A DNA stretch of 64,000 bases from NCBI GenBank assembly GCA_020851375.1, contig JADZCV010000005.1, positions 1 to 64,000 of the forward strand, read 5' to 3'. The stretch is from Nitrospirota bacterium (GTDB lineage Bacteria > Nitrospirota > 9FT-COMBO-42-15 > HDB-SIOI813). Both the position numbers and the translations under genes were made by a program. Shown here one piece after another: positions 52,746 through 62,029 of the stretch. Positions within the stretch are counted from its first letter, which is position 1; each line of letters begins with the position of its first letter. The notes beneath the pieces were generated by a model. That model was given only the letters and a program-made list of their open reading frames with translations, had not been told where the DNA came from and made no database searches.

Positions 52746-53330
52746 CTAAAAAATCTTAAATGTACCCTCTAATCCCTTCCTTATTATCATTACTGCTATG
52801 GCTGCAAGGAAGAGCGAGACCACTTTTGATGTGGCCCTGGCCCCTCCTTCGCCGAGAAAGGATATAATACGTCCTGCAAAGGAAAATACAAGCCAGACAA
52901 TAATAATATTAACGATCAGAGAAAACAGTGTCATGGAGATGCCGAATATGTCGCTCAGCATTATTAATGTCGTGAGTGATGCAGGCCCTGCGATTAACGG
53001 GGTGCCTATGGGCACTGTGCCTACAGACGGCTGAGGCCGCCTGCTCATTTGTCCGGAAAAGACGATGTCTGTTATGGCTATAATCAGCAATATCAGACCG
53101 CCGGCAATCTGAAAGTCTGAGATGGTTATCCCAAGTATGATAAAGATTCCCTTTCCGACGAATAAGAATAATATAGTCAGGACTGATGCTGTTATGATGG
53201 ATTCACTTAAGATCTTCTTTCTGAAGGCAGTCTCCATCCCTTCAGTCAGGGACATGTAGATAGGCAGGACCCCTATGGCATCAAAGGCTACAAAAAGCGG
53301 TATGAATGTCATTATAAAATTTGTGAACAT
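52746..53330 (-). CDS. MarC family integral membrane protein
   Basis: 194 aa, six membrane segments. UPF0056/MarC features are FVAFDAIGVLPIYMSLTEG, GKGIFIILGITISDFQIAGGLILLIIAI and PIGTPLIAGPASLTTLI. The family is widespread and its function is unsettled; the old link to multiple antibiotic resistance has not held. Start at ATG 53330. Confidence 0.9.
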   Translation of the reverse strand: MFTNFIMTFIPLFVAFDAIGVLPIYMSLTEGMETAFRKKILSESIITASVLTILFLFVGKGIFIILGITISDFQIAGGLILLIIAITDIVFSGQMSRRPQPSVGTVPIGTPLIAGPASLTTLIMLSDIFGISMTLFSLIVNIIIVWLVFSFAGRIISFLGEGGARATSKVVSLFLAAIAVMIIRKGLEGTFKIF

Positions 53331-53396
53331 ATACTTAAATCCTGTCCAATGTTACACCAGTGCAACGAGCTATTCAAGTAATAATCCTGAATTAAA

Positions 53397-53425
53397 TGGA
53401 CAAGACAACCAAGTGTTGATATGAT
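53397..53425 (+). promoter_or_regulatory. Promoter of uppP with almost no leader
   Basis: TGGACA (53397-53402), 17-bp spacer, TATGAT (53420-53425). The predicted start of transcription is about 5 nt before ATG 53437, which has no Shine-Dalgarno sequence. Confidence 0.6.
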
Positions 53426-53436
53426 ACTTCGCTAAG

Positions 53437-54234
53437 ATGTTTCAGGCAATAATACTCGGCATAATACAGGGGCTTACTGAGTTTCTTCCTGTCAGCAGTA
53501 CTGCCCACCTCATATTGGCGCCATGGATATTTGGATGGAATGACCCCGGTCTTGCCTTTGATGTTGTCCTGCACCTTGGGACACTGACAGGGATAGTTGC
53601 ATACTTCCGGAGGGACTTCTATGAGATTGCTGCCGGGATGTTTTCATTCCGGGCCAGAGGAGCTGAAATCTCCGGAATGGAAGGCCGTCTGGGGTGGTAC
53701 ATTATAATAGGCACAGTACCGGCCGGTTTAGCCGGGTTCTTTCTGAAAGATCAGATAGAGACATCATTGCGGTCTCCGCGTATTATCGCAGTAACACTTA
53801 TTATTTTCGGGCTTATACTCTGGTGGGCTGAGGCTGCCGGCAGGAAGAGGAGGCGGACTGAGCACATGAATGTTGTTGACGCTGTAGTGATAGGTCTTGC
53901 CCAGGTGCTTGCGCTTATTCCCGGTGTTTCGAGATCAGGAATAACCATTACTGCAGGGCTTTTCAGGAATCTTGAGAGGGCAACTGCGGCAAGGTTTGCC
54001 TTTCTGCTTAGTACGCCTATTATCCTTGCCGGAGGTTTACTGAGTGCCGTTGATGTGTATAAGGAAGGCCTGCCCCATGATATGCTATGGCCATACATAG
54101 GTGGATTCGCGGCATCTTCAGTGTCTGGTTTCCTGGCGATAAAATATCTGCTGTTGTTTCTGAGCAGGCAGAAGGTTAATATATTTGTCTACTACCGGAT
54201 AATTGTGGGTATTCTGATCCTGCTGATTATGTAA
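53437..54234 (+). CDS. uppP: Undecaprenyl-diphosphate phosphatase
   Basis: 265 aa, eight membrane segments. BacA/UppP signatures GIIQGLTEFLPVSSTAHLIL and ALIPGVSRSGITITAGL are both intact, holding the catalytic Glu/His/Arg residues. It recycles the lipid carrier of peptidoglycan and O-antigen synthesis. The gene ends next to the convergent PilZ gene with no gap. Confidence 0.95.
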   Translation: MFQAIILGIIQGLTEFLPVSSTAHLILAPWIFGWNDPGLAFDVVLHLGTLTGIVAYFRRDFYEIAAGMFSFRARGAEISGMEGRLGWYIIIGTVPAGLAGFFLKDQIETSLRSPRIIAVTLIIFGLILWWAEAAGRKRRRTEHMNVVDAVVIGLAQVLALIPGVSRSGITITAGLFRNLERATAARFAFLLSTPIILAGGLLSAVDVYKEGLPHDMLWPYIGGFAASSVSGFLAIKYLLLFLSRQKVNIFVYYRIIVGILILLIM

Positions 54235-54525
54235 CTATCTGTTGTTGTCATTGAACCTTATGCCGGCGGCGTAAACTGAGCCGCACCTTGAGCACCAGGC
54301 TATTGTGGCTGGCTGTTCTTCAAACCGCCGTTCACCGTCTATGTCCCGATGGGTAAAAGTAAGATATACGACTGTCCCTACTTTTAGCGCCTTGTGGATG
54401 TATATCCCTGCGCCGCCCTTGCTTATATTTGCGATGTAGACTTCCTGCGGCCTCTTGTCATTCTCTACCCTTAGAGAGCCCATACCCATTATTGTCAATC
54501 GTCTGTTTTTGCGCCTGCTTTTCAT
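54235..54525 (-). CDS. PilZ-domain protein
   Basis: 96 aa. The c-di-GMP-binding signature is present as an N-terminal RRKNRR stretch and NISKGGAGIYI (N-x-S-x-x-G type), followed by the beta-barrel and a C-terminal GIRFND. A Cys pair (CSRCG) lies near residue 80. It probably acts as a c-di-GMP effector for motility or surface functions; the membrane GGDEF-EAL protein at 29446 is a possible source of the signal. Confidence 0.82.
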   Translation of the reverse strand: MKSRRKNRRLTIMGMGSLRVENDKRPQEVYIANISKGGAGIYIHKALKVGTVVYLTFTHRDIDGERRFEEQPATIAWCSRCGSVYAAGIRFNDNNR

Positions 54526-54541
54526 CCGGCAACTCCTTCTT

Positions 54542-55405
54542 TTATGCCACGATCTCTGTTCCTATGCCTTTTTTTGTAAATATCTCAAGGAGGATTGAGT
54601 GATTGATCCTCCCGTCAATGATATGCGTCTTTTTGACCCCGCCATCAAGGGCCTCTAAACATGCCTTTACTTTTGGCAGCATTCCTGAAGTAATTACGCC
54701 GCTTTTTATCAGGCTTAAGGCCTGCTTGCGTGTAAGTGTTGAGATAAGGCGGCCGTCCCTGCCGAGAATCCCTTTGACATCCGTAAGGAATATGAGTTTT
54801 TCTGCTTTAAGAGTTGCCGCGATAGCTCCTGCCGCCGTATCCGCATTAATATTGTATGTATTCCCCTTATTATCCACTCCTATGGGGGCAATTACAGGTA
54901 TGAACCGGTTCTGCTCAAGGGAACGTATTATATTCGGTGAGATTGACTCAACCTCTCCAACGAGACCCCTGTCAATACCTGTGCCCCTTCTCGGCCGCCG
55001 CATCTTTCGCGCGCAAATCAGTCCGCCATCTTTGCCTGTAAGGCCGACGGCATTCCCTCCATGCTGATTGATCCTGTTCACAAGCTCCTTGTTGATCTTT
55101 CCGCCCAGCACCATCTCAACAATGTCCATGGTCTCGCCGTCTGTTATCCTGATGCCTTCTATGAACACCGGCTTCTTTCCCATCTTGTCCATTACCTCAT
55201 TTATCTGGGGTCCTCCTCCATGAACTACAACAGGGCTCATTCCGATGTATTTGGTAAGCACGACATCCTCGGCAAACATCTCCTTGAGTTTTTCATTAAC
55301 CATGGCATTGCCGCCAAATTTAATTACAATGGTCTTTCCGGAAAGATTGCGGATATAAGGAAGCGCTTCTATGAGCAACTGTGCTTTTTCTATATTTCTT
55401 TGCAT
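54542..55405 (-). CDS. argB: Acetylglutamate kinase
   Basis: 287 aa. Amino acid kinase fold with [59 protein letters not shown] and the [13 protein letters not shown]-terminal segment. It phosphorylates N-acetylglutamate in arginine synthesis. It is the last gene of the hslV-hslU unit, 12 nt after hslU. Confidence 0.95.
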   Translation of the reverse strand: MQRNIEKAQLLIEALPYIRNLSGKTIVIKFGGNAMVNEKLKEMFAEDVVLTKYIGMSPVVVHGGGPQINEVMDKMGKKPVFIEGIRITDGETMDIVEMVLGGKINKELVNRINQHGGNAVGLTGKDGGLICARKMRRPRRGTGIDRGLVGEVESISPNIIRSLEQNRFIPVIAPIGVDNKGNTYNINADTAAGAIAATLKAEKLIFLTDVKGILGRDGRLISTLTRKQALSLIKSGVITSGMLPKVKACLEALDGGVKKTHIIDGRINHSILLEIFTKKGIGTEIVA

Positions 55406-55417
55406 AGGGTAAAGTTC

Positions 55418-56749
55418 TTACAATATATATTTGCTAAGGTCCTGGTCCTTTATAATATCCGAAAGACGGTCATTGACATATGCAGCATCTATGTTAAAGC
55501 TCCTTTCGACAGAATCAGGGGCATTAAATGATATATCATCCAAAAGTTTTTCCATAATAGTGAACAGCCTCCTTGCCCCTATATTCTCCATGCGCTCGTT
55601 CACTGCCACAGCGGTTGATGCTATTTCGCTGATTGCATCTTCGGTAAATTTTATGTCAATCCCCTCTGTTTTCAGCATGGCGGTATATTGTTTTAAAAGT
55701 GCGTTCCTCGGTTCTGTCAGTATCCTTATAAAATCTCCCTCTTTGAGAGAGTCCAGCTCGACCCTGATTGGGAAGCGTCCCTGAAGCTCGGGTATGAGAT
55801 CAGAAGGTTTTGATACATGAAAGGCGCCTGCTGCTATAAACAGGATATGGTCGGTCCTCACAGGTCCATACTTGGTAGTAACAGTAGTCCCCTCTACTAT
55901 GGGCAGCAGGTCTCTCTGGACACCTTCGCGGGAGACATCAGGGCCGTGCCCCTTTTCCCTGCTTGCAATCTTGTCAATCTCATCAAGGAATACAATGCCG
56001 GACTGCTCAACCCTTGTAACAGCCTCTTTATATACATCATCTATGTCTATGAGTTTCTGTACCTCTTCCTCAGCAAGGATATTGATCGCATCTTTGACTT
56101 TAACCTTCCTCTTCTTATTTTTTCCGGGAAATATGCCGCTTAGCATCTCCTTGAGGTTCATCTCAAGGTCTTCCATACCTACATTTGAAATGACCCCTAC
56201 AGGCATGACCTTCTCTTTTACGTCGAGCTCTACCTGACGGTCATCGAGCTTTCCCTCTTTTAATTGAGTGCGGAGTCTTTCCCTTGTGTCTGTAGGCCTT
56301 GGTTCTGCTGCAGTCTCATAGGAAGGTCTCGGAGGAGGCGGGGGAAGCAGGAGATCAAGCAGGCGCTCTTCAGCCTGATAAACGGCCTTTTCCCGTACCA
56401 GGTGCGTCCTTTCTTCCTTTAACATGTTGACAGCGAACTGAGTCAGGTCCCGTACGATAGACTCGACGTCACGGCCGACATAACCTACCTCTGTAAACTT
56501 TGATGCCTCAACCTTAATAAAAGGCGCCTGTGACAGTCTTGCGAGACGCCTGGATATCTCTGTCTTCCCGACTCCTGTGGGACCGATCATGATTATATTC
56601 TTCGGCATAACCTCATCACGGAGGTCTTCAGATAACTGCTGCCTTCTCCAGCGTGTCCTCAGGGCGATGGCAACAGCATGCTTGGCTGCAGACTGTCCAA
56701 TTACGTATTTATCGAGTTCTGATACTATCTGTTGAGGTGTAAAATTCAC
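55418..56749 (-). CDS. hslU: HslU ATPase subunit of the HslUV protease
   Basis: 443 aa from GTG 56749, preceded by GGAGA at 7 nt; this gives exactly the common family length, while the further in-frame TTG at 56767 adjoins the repeat block. AAA+ signatures: [15 protein letters not shown], the inserted I domain (about 110-240), Walker [13 protein letters not shown], and sensor 2 region [14 protein letters not shown]. The C-terminal KYIL tail inserts into HslV. Confidence 0.95.
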   Translation of the reverse strand: MNFTPQQIVSELDKYVIGQSAAKHAVAIALRTRWRRQQLSEDLRDEVMPKNIIMIGPTGVGKTEISRRLARLSQAPFIKVEASKFTEVGYVGRDVESIVRDLTQFAVNMLKEERTHLVREKAVYQAEERLLDLLLPPPPPRPSYETAAEPRPTDTRERLRTQLKEGKLDDRQVELDVKEKVMPVGVISNVGMEDLEMNLKEMLSGIFPGKNKKRKVKVKDAINILAEEEVQKLIDIDDVYKEAVTRVEQSGIVFLDEIDKIASREKGHGPDVSREGVQRDLLPIVEGTTVTTKYGPVRTDHILFIAAGAFHVSKPSDLIPELQGRFPIRVELDSLKEGDFIRILTEPRNALLKQYTAMLKTEGIDIKFTEDAISEIASTAVAVNERMENIGARRLFTIMEKLLDDISFNAPDSVERSFNIDAAYVNDRLSDIIKDQDLSKYIL

Positions 56750-56763
56750 CTGAAATTCTCCGT

Positions 56764-56893
56764 TCAAATCCCCATCCCCCCTTTACTGAAGGGGGGTACT
56801 GATTTCCCCCTTTTAAAAAAGGGGGGGTGACTTCCCTCCATCCAAAGGAGTGTAAATATTCCCCCCTTTGAAAAAGGGGGACTAAGGGGGATT
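56764..56893. repeat. CCCCC/GGGGG hairpin repeats between hslV and hslU, copy 4
   Basis: Three hairpins in a row (CCCCCCTTTACTGAAGGGGG, CCCCCTTTTAAAAAAGGGGG, CCCCCCTTTGAAAAAGGGGG) occupy the whole spacer within the protease operon, starting right after the hslV stop. Confidence 0.75.
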
Positions 56894-57423
56894 TATGTAA
56901 GCTCCTCTATCAATATCTCGCTATTAGTATAGATGCAAATACCTGCAGTTATCTTCATTGCCTCTTCTGCAATATCTCTTGCGCTCATGTCTGTGTTCCT
57001 CATGAGCGCCCGTGCAGCCGAAAGGGCGTAGGGTCCTCCGGAACCTATGGCAGCAAGACCATCATCTGGTTCGATTATATCACCTGTGCCGGAGATAATT
57101 AAAGAGGAATTCCTGTCAGCGACTGCAATGAGCGCCTCGAGTTTCCTCAATATCCGGTCTGTCCTCCATTCCTTGGCAAGTTCAACGGCAGAGCGCGTCA
57201 GGTTGCCGTGATACTGTTCGAGTCTGGCCTCGAATTTCTCAAAAAGGGTCAGGGCGTCGGCGGCCCCACCGGCAAAGCCCGATAAAATTGTGCCATTATA
57301 CATCCTTCTTATTTTTTTTGCATTATGTTTCATGACAGTATTGCCCAGTGTTACCTGGCCGTCACCGGCTATGGCAACCTGGTTATTTCGCCGCACGCAG
57401 AGAATTGTCGTACTCTTAATCAT
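56893..57423 (-). CDS. hslV: HslV protease subunit
   Basis: 176 aa from ATG 57423, with AAGGAGG 6 nt upstream. After removal of MIKS the catalytic Thr heads the TTILCVRR segment; [42 protein letters not shown] and [16 protein letters not shown] are strongly conserved. It forms the proteolytic core with HslU. It lies downstream of xerC as in many bacteria. Confidence 0.95.
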   Translation of the reverse strand: MIKSTTILCVRRNNQVAIAGDGQVTLGNTVMKHNAKKIRRMYNGTILSGFAGGAADALTLFEKFEARLEQYHGNLTRSAVELAKEWRTDRILRKLEALIAVADRNSSLIISGTGDIIEPDDGLAAIGSGGPYALSAARALMRNTDMSARDIAEEAMKITAGICIYTNSEILIEELT

Positions 57424-57486
57424 TTTCAACCTCCTTAACCTGCACACTCATTGCTTTCCACTCAGCCCCCTTGCAATACTCATTGC

Positions 57487-58488
57487 TCATTGCTTCTTTC
57501 CCCTCGGATGTGCATTATCATATACCTCCATCAGTTTGTCCATACTGACGTGAGTATATCTCTGAGTTGTCGAGAGGCTGGCGTGGCCGAGCATTTCCTG
57601 CACGGAACGGAGGTCAGCGCCTCCTTCGAGCATGTGTGTTGCAAAGGAGTGACGAAGGGAGTGCGGTGTCATATCCCATAAGCCGCTCATCTTTTTGTAT
57701 TTAACCACAATCCTGTGGACACTCCTTGTGGTGATTCTCCTGCCATATTTATTTAAGAACAGGGGATAGCCTTTTTCATTTGAGAATTCAGGTTCAAATC
57801 CCCCCTTACCCCCCTTTACTAAAGGGGGGGGGGTTTTTGAATGCTTTCTGCTGTTTGATGAGTGGTGACTGACAATGTATTCCTTAATGGCTTCAATAGC
57901 CTTCTGTCCTACCGGTACGATCCTCTCCTTGCGTCCCTTTCCTTTGACCTTTATAAGTCCGTCGGATAGATTAAGGTCATCGAGGTCCATAGATGTGATT
58001 TCTCCAATCCTCAGGCCTGCAGAGTAGAAGGTTTCGAGTATAGCCCTGTCTCTTGATGACATTCTGCCGCTGCCTTCAGGCGCTCCTATCAGCCGGACTG
58101 CCTCATCAACGGATAAAAACCTGGGAAGCGTCCTGCCCCTCTTTGGTGTTGATACAAGTTTACCGGGATTATTATCCAGAATCCCTTCCCTGCACAGGAA
58201 ATTAAAAAATGTCCTGATAGTGGAAATCTTCCTTGCAACCGATGACCTCGACATGCCTTTTTCATGCAGGGATGATAGATAAGCCCTGATCATTATATGG
58301 TCAACCTTCCTTAAATCCTCAGGCGTCAGTGATTCTTTTTTTGAGATTCCGAGTAAGAAGTCATGAAATTGTGATAAGTCTGAAAGGTAATTTCTCACGG
58401 TATGCCCTGAGAAATTCTTTTCTGAGGAGATGTGTCTGATAAATTCTTCTATGGTTTTAGATTTCAGATCTTTATCTGTTTTTTCCAC
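57487..58488 (-). CDS. xerC: Tyrosine recombinase XerC with an in-frame repeat insertion
   Basis: 333 aa, about 30 longer than usual. Catalytic residues are present: Arg160 (SAGLRIGE), Lys184 (KGKGRKERIV), His276/Arg279 (PHSLRH), His302 (LGHASLSTTQRY) and Tyr311. Residues about 211-239 (including KTPPPLVKGGKGGFEPEF) are encoded by a CCCCC/GGGGG repeat inserted between the beta-hairpin region and LFLNKYGRR. The GTG start overlaps trmFO by 25 nt. XerC/D resolve chromosome dimers at dif; the enzyme may still work because the insert lies in a linker. Confidence 0.92.
   Translation of the reverse strand: MEKTDKDLKSKTIEEFIRHISSEKNFSGHTVRNYLSDLSQFHDFLLGISKKESLTPEDLRKVDHIMIRAYLSSLHEKGMSRSSVARKISTIRTFFNFLCREGILDNNPGKLVSTPKRGRTLPRFLSVDEAVRLIGAPEGSGRMSSRDRAILETFYSAGLRIGEITSMDLDDLNLSDGLIKVKGKGRKERIVPVGQKAIEAIKEYIVSHHSSNSRKHSKTPPPLVKGGKGGFEPEFSNEKGYPLFLNKYGRRITTRSVHRIVVKYKKMSGLWDMTPHSLRHSFATHMLEGGADLRSVQEMLGHASLSTTQRYTHVSMDKLMEVYDNAHPRGKKQ
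57792..57843. repeat. CCCCC/GGGGG repeat inside xerC, copy 5, with a 10-base C run
   Basis: GGTTCAAATCCCCCCTTA and CCCCCCTTTACTAAAGGGGG are the repeat; the right end is ten G on the plus strand (57834-57843), i.e. C10 in the coding strand, a tract length prone to slippage. Confidence 0.8.
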
Positions 58489-59777
58489 TTCTCAATATCC
58501 CTGAATGACCTCTCGCCAAGTTTTATCCTGTTCTGATCCCTGTCCCTGATCTTTTTCTGCAGTGGCGGAATGAGTCCCCAGTTGATGTTCATTGGCTGAA
58601 ACCCTGACACCCCGTCTGCCGTGATGTAGTTGAGCAGTGCGCCAATGCAGGTTGTTGCCGGAGGAGGTACAAACTCCTCCCCCCTGATGTGCATTACAGA
58701 AGACAATCCGGCGACAATACCCATTGCGGTTGATTCAGTATAACCCTCGACGCCTGTTAACTGTCCTGTCAGATATACGTTCTCTCTCTTCTTTAATCTC
58801 AGGGATGTGTCAAGGAGCCGGGGAGAATTTACATAGGTATTTCTGTGAAGACTCCCATAACGTAAAAATTCGGCATTCTCAAGGCCGGGAATCAACCTGA
58901 AAACCTTTTTCTGTTCCGGCCACCTGAGCCTTGTTTGAAAACCTACCATGTTAAAAGCCTGTCCGTGTGTGTCTTCCTGGCGAAGCTGGATCACTGCGTA
59001 TGGTTCTCTGTCGTCAGCGGGATTTTTCAGTCCCACAGGTTTCATGGGGCCGAACAGCAGTGTGTCCCTTCCGCGTTCTGCCATGGCCTCTACCGGCATA
59101 CATCCCTCAAAATAAGCCGCCTTCTCAAAACACCTTGCCACTGTCTTGTCTGCTGAAACCAGCGCCTGATAAAACTGCTCATATTCCTCTTTATTGAGGG
59201 GACAATTAATGTAATCGCCGCCGCTCTTGTTATATCGTGAAGCCCTGAATGTAACATCCTCATTTATGCTGTCACTGCTTATGATAGGGGAGATTGCATC
59301 ATAGAAATATATAAAATCTTCTTCGATGATCTCAGACAGCGCATTTGACATTTTTTCAGATGTAAGAGGGCCTGTTGCAATTATTGCAGGTATCTCAAAT
59401 GAAGGCATGGAGACCTCTTCCCTGATAACCCTTATGTTGGGATGAGACGCAATGTGGTCACTTACCATCCTCGAGAAGGCAGAGCGGTCTACTGCAAGGG
59501 CAGAGCCTGCAGGCACCCTGTTTTTATCAGCCAGAGTCAAAATAATGGAGTTCAGCATCCGGAGTTCTTCCTTGAGTAAGCCGTGCGCATTTGTCATAGC
59601 GCTGGATTTCAGGGAGTTGCTGCAGACAAGTTCTGCCAGGTCTCCTGTTTTGTGGGCTTCAGTCATTTTCCCGGGACGCATCTCGTACAGAAGCACCTTT
59701 ATACCTCTCTCTGCAGCCTGCCAGGCAGCTTCAGAGCCGGAAAGCCCGCCTCCAATAATCACAAGTTCCGGTTTCAT
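58464..59777 (-). CDS. trmFO: tRNA uracil-54 C5-methyltransferase (folate-dependent)
   Basis: 437 aa from ATG 59777, which overlaps the topA stop by 4 nt (ATGA); the upstream GTG 59795 is less likely. The FAD motif VIIGGGLSGSEAAWQAAERG, YEMRPGKMTEAHKT, LVCSNSLKS, the GPMKPVGL segment and YTESTAMGIVAGL are TrmFO signatures. It uses methylene-THF and FADH2 to make T54 in tRNAs. GARS-type GidA is excluded by length. Confidence 0.95.
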   Translation of the reverse strand: MKPELVIIGGGLSGSEAAWQAAERGIKVLLYEMRPGKMTEAHKTGDLAELVCSNSLKSSAMTNAHGLLKEELRMLNSIILTLADKNRVPAGSALAVDRSAFSRMVSDHIASHPNIRVIREEVSMPSFEIPAIIATGPLTSEKMSNALSEIIEEDFIYFYDAISPIISSDSINEDVTFRASRYNKSGGDYINCPLNKEEYEQFYQALVSADKTVARCFEKAAYFEGCMPVEAMAERGRDTLLFGPMKPVGLKNPADDREPYAVIQLRQEDTHGQAFNMVGFQTRLRWPEQKKVFRLIPGLENAEFLRYGSLHRNTYVNSPRLLDTSLRLKKRENVYLTGQLTGVEGYTESTAMGIVAGLSSVMHIRGEEFVPPPATTCIGALLNYITADGVSGFQPMNINWGLIPPLQKKIRDRDQNRIKLGERSFRDIEKWKKQIKI

Positions 59778-62017
59778 TCTTCCTTGTATCCGCACTCTTT
59801 TTTTATACAGTATATTTTGCTGCTTCCACGGGAAAACTTCTCAGCCAGAAATGGTGCGCCGCACTGAGGGCATTGCCTCGGCACCGGCTTGTCCCACATG
59901 GCGAATTTGCAGGAAGGGTATTTTGTGCATGAGTAGAAGACCTTTCCGCGTTTGCTCCGTTTTTCTGTCAACTCGCCGCCGCATCCCTCCTGGGGGCATG
60001 CTATACCGGTAGTTATGGGCCTGGTAGTCTTGCATTCAGGATAATTTGAGCATGCAAAGAATCTCCCGAATCGCCCGCTCTTAATTACCATTGGGGATCC
60101 GCACTGAGGGCAGTTTTCACCTGTTGTCTCTTCCTTCATGGCCTCTATTGTGCCATCATCACCTTTTTTGAAGTTCATGGTGTTTTTACATTCAGGGTAG
60201 CCGGAACAGGCGAGGAAGTGTCCCAGTTTGCCCCACTTTATGACCATTACATTGCCACACTTCTCGCACTTGATGTCAGTCGGGGTCTCTTCTACCTTGA
60301 CATTGCGCATCTCTTTTCGCGCCTTTTCAAGGTGCTGGTCAAAGGGACGGTAGAAGTCACCTACAGCCTGCCGCCACTCATAATGTCCTTCTTCTATCTC
60401 ATCGAGTTCGTCTTCCATCTTTGCCGTGAACATAACGTCTATCAGTTCAGGAAAATGCTCTACAAGCATGTCATTGACAAGGACGCCAAGATCAGTAGGG
60501 TGGAATCTCCCTTCTTTCTTCTCTACATATTTACGGTCCTGAATTGTTGAGAGGATGGCCGCATATGTGCTTGGCCTGCCGATCCCCTTCTCTTCAAGGA
60601 TTTTAATCAGGGAGGCCTCTGTGTAGCGTGCAGGCGGCTGGGTAAAGTGCTGTTTTGGTTCTATAAGGAGGAGATTCAGCCGTTCTCCTTCGGCTACAGA
60701 CGGCAGCAAATCACCTTCTTCTCCTTCCTGGGCCTGAGCCGCATCGTCCAGCCCTTCCTCATACAGTTTCATAAAACCTGGAAATTTGATTACTGAGCCT
60801 GTGGCGCGCAGCAGATAATCTCCTGCCTGGATGTCTATAGCAGTTATGTCAAGAAGCGCCGGGTTCATCTGGCATGCAACAAATCTGTTCCATATGAGCC
60901 TGTAGAGGTTATAAGTATCCTTATCAACATACTCTTTGATCTCTTCAGGGGCCCGAAATACGGATGTAGGCCTTATTGCCTCGTGTGCGTCCTGAATCCC
61001 TTTCTTATTTTTATATTCAATTCCTTTAGCAGGCAGGTAGTCACCGCCAAAACTCTCTTTTATGTATTTGCGCGCCTCACCCTGTGCATCAGCAGATATG
61101 CGGACGGAGTCTGTTCTCATGTATGTTATTAGTCCGACAGGCCCCTCTGAACCTATTTCCATACCCTCATACAATTTCTGGGCAATCAGCATTGTTTTCT
61201 TGGCAGTAAATCTTAATTTTCTGGCAGCTTCCTGCTGGAGCTTGCTTGTTGTAAATGGCGGCTGCGGGTTCTTTTTCCTTTCCTTCCTGTCAATCGTTTT
61301 GACGATGTAGTCACTGCCTGAAAGAATGCCCTTGATGCGTTCGGCCTCCTGCTGGTCAGATATCCTGATATCTTCACCGCGGTACTTGATTAATCGTGTT
61401 TTAAAAGGCGGCGGGACTTTTCCCTCTAATGTTGCAGTAAGAGACCAGTATTCTTCAGATACAAACTGACTTATCTCCTTCTCAAGGTCGCATATCAGGC
61501 GTACTGCCACTGACTGGACCCGTCCTGCGCTGAGCCCGCGGCGCACCTTTTCCCACAATAGTGGGCTTAGCTTGTAACCGACTATGCGGTCCAGTATGCG
61601 GCGTGCCTGCTGGGCATTAACCTTATTTGTGTCAATCCTGCCTGGATTGCTGAGCGCCTCTTTGATTGCCTTTTCCGTTATTTCATGAAACATTACACGG
61701 TAGATACTATCGTCTTTATCACGAAGCTCTTCAGCTATATGCCACGCAATAGCCTCACCCTCACGGTCAGGGTCAGGGCCAAGGAAGACTTTGGAGGCAG
61801 ATCCTGCGGCCTTTTTTATCTCTGTGAGTATCTTGCCCTTTCCTTTTATAGTTATATAATGGGGTGTAAAATCATTTTCTATGTCTACCCCCAGTTTGCT
61901 CGTTGGGAGGTCCCTGACATGACCAACCGAGGCCATTACATTGTAGGCTTTGCCAAGATACTTTGTAATTGTCCTCGCCTTTGCCGGGGATTCTACGATG
62001 ATTAACGGTTTTGCCAT
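59774..62017 (-). CDS. topA: DNA topoisomerase I
   Basis: 747 aa. TOPRIM domain (IIVESPAKARTITKYLG, GPDPDREGEAIAWH), the catalytic Tyr in GLITYMRTDSVRIS at about 300, KGIGRPSTYAAILSTIQ and AGRVQSVAVRLI. Three to four C-terminal zinc ribbons follow from about 600 (CEKCGNVM...CSGYPECK, CPQCGSPM...CSNYPECK, CPQEGCGG...CTKYPSCK, and a last CPQCGAPF set). It removes negative supercoils. Complete. Confidence 0.96.
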   Translation of the reverse strand: MAKPLIIVESPAKARTITKYLGKAYNVMASVGHVRDLPTSKLGVDIENDFTPHYITIKGKGKILTEIKKAAGSASKVFLGPDPDREGEAIAWHIAEELRDKDDSIYRVMFHEITEKAIKEALSNPGRIDTNKVNAQQARRILDRIVGYKLSPLLWEKVRRGLSAGRVQSVAVRLICDLEKEISQFVSEEYWSLTATLEGKVPPPFKTRLIKYRGEDIRISDQQEAERIKGILSGSDYIVKTIDRKERKKNPQPPFTTSKLQQEAARKLRFTAKKTMLIAQKLYEGMEIGSEGPVGLITYMRTDSVRISADAQGEARKYIKESFGGDYLPAKGIEYKNKKGIQDAHEAIRPTSVFRAPEEIKEYVDKDTYNLYRLIWNRFVACQMNPALLDITAIDIQAGDYLLRATGSVIKFPGFMKLYEEGLDDAAQAQEGEEGDLLPSVAEGERLNLLLIEPKQHFTQPPARYTEASLIKILEEKGIGRPSTYAAILSTIQDRKYVEKKEGRFHPTDLGVLVNDMLVEHFPELIDVMFTAKMEDELDEIEEGHYEWRQAVGDFYRPFDQHLEKARKEMRNVKVEETPTDIKCEKCGNVMVIKWGKLGHFLACSGYPECKNTMNFKKGDDGTIEAMKEETTGENCPQCGSPMVIKSGRFGRFFACSNYPECKTTRPITTGIACPQEGCGGELTEKRSKRGKVFYSCTKYPSCKFAMWDKPVPRQCPQCGAPFLAEKFSRGSSKIYCIKKECGYKEE

Positions 62018-62029
62018 TCTTTTTTCTCC

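Noticed and set aside
57487-58488. Tyrosine recombinase as an island or phage integrase
   Set aside because: It lies in the housekeeping topA-trmFO-xerC-hslVU order and has XerC motifs.
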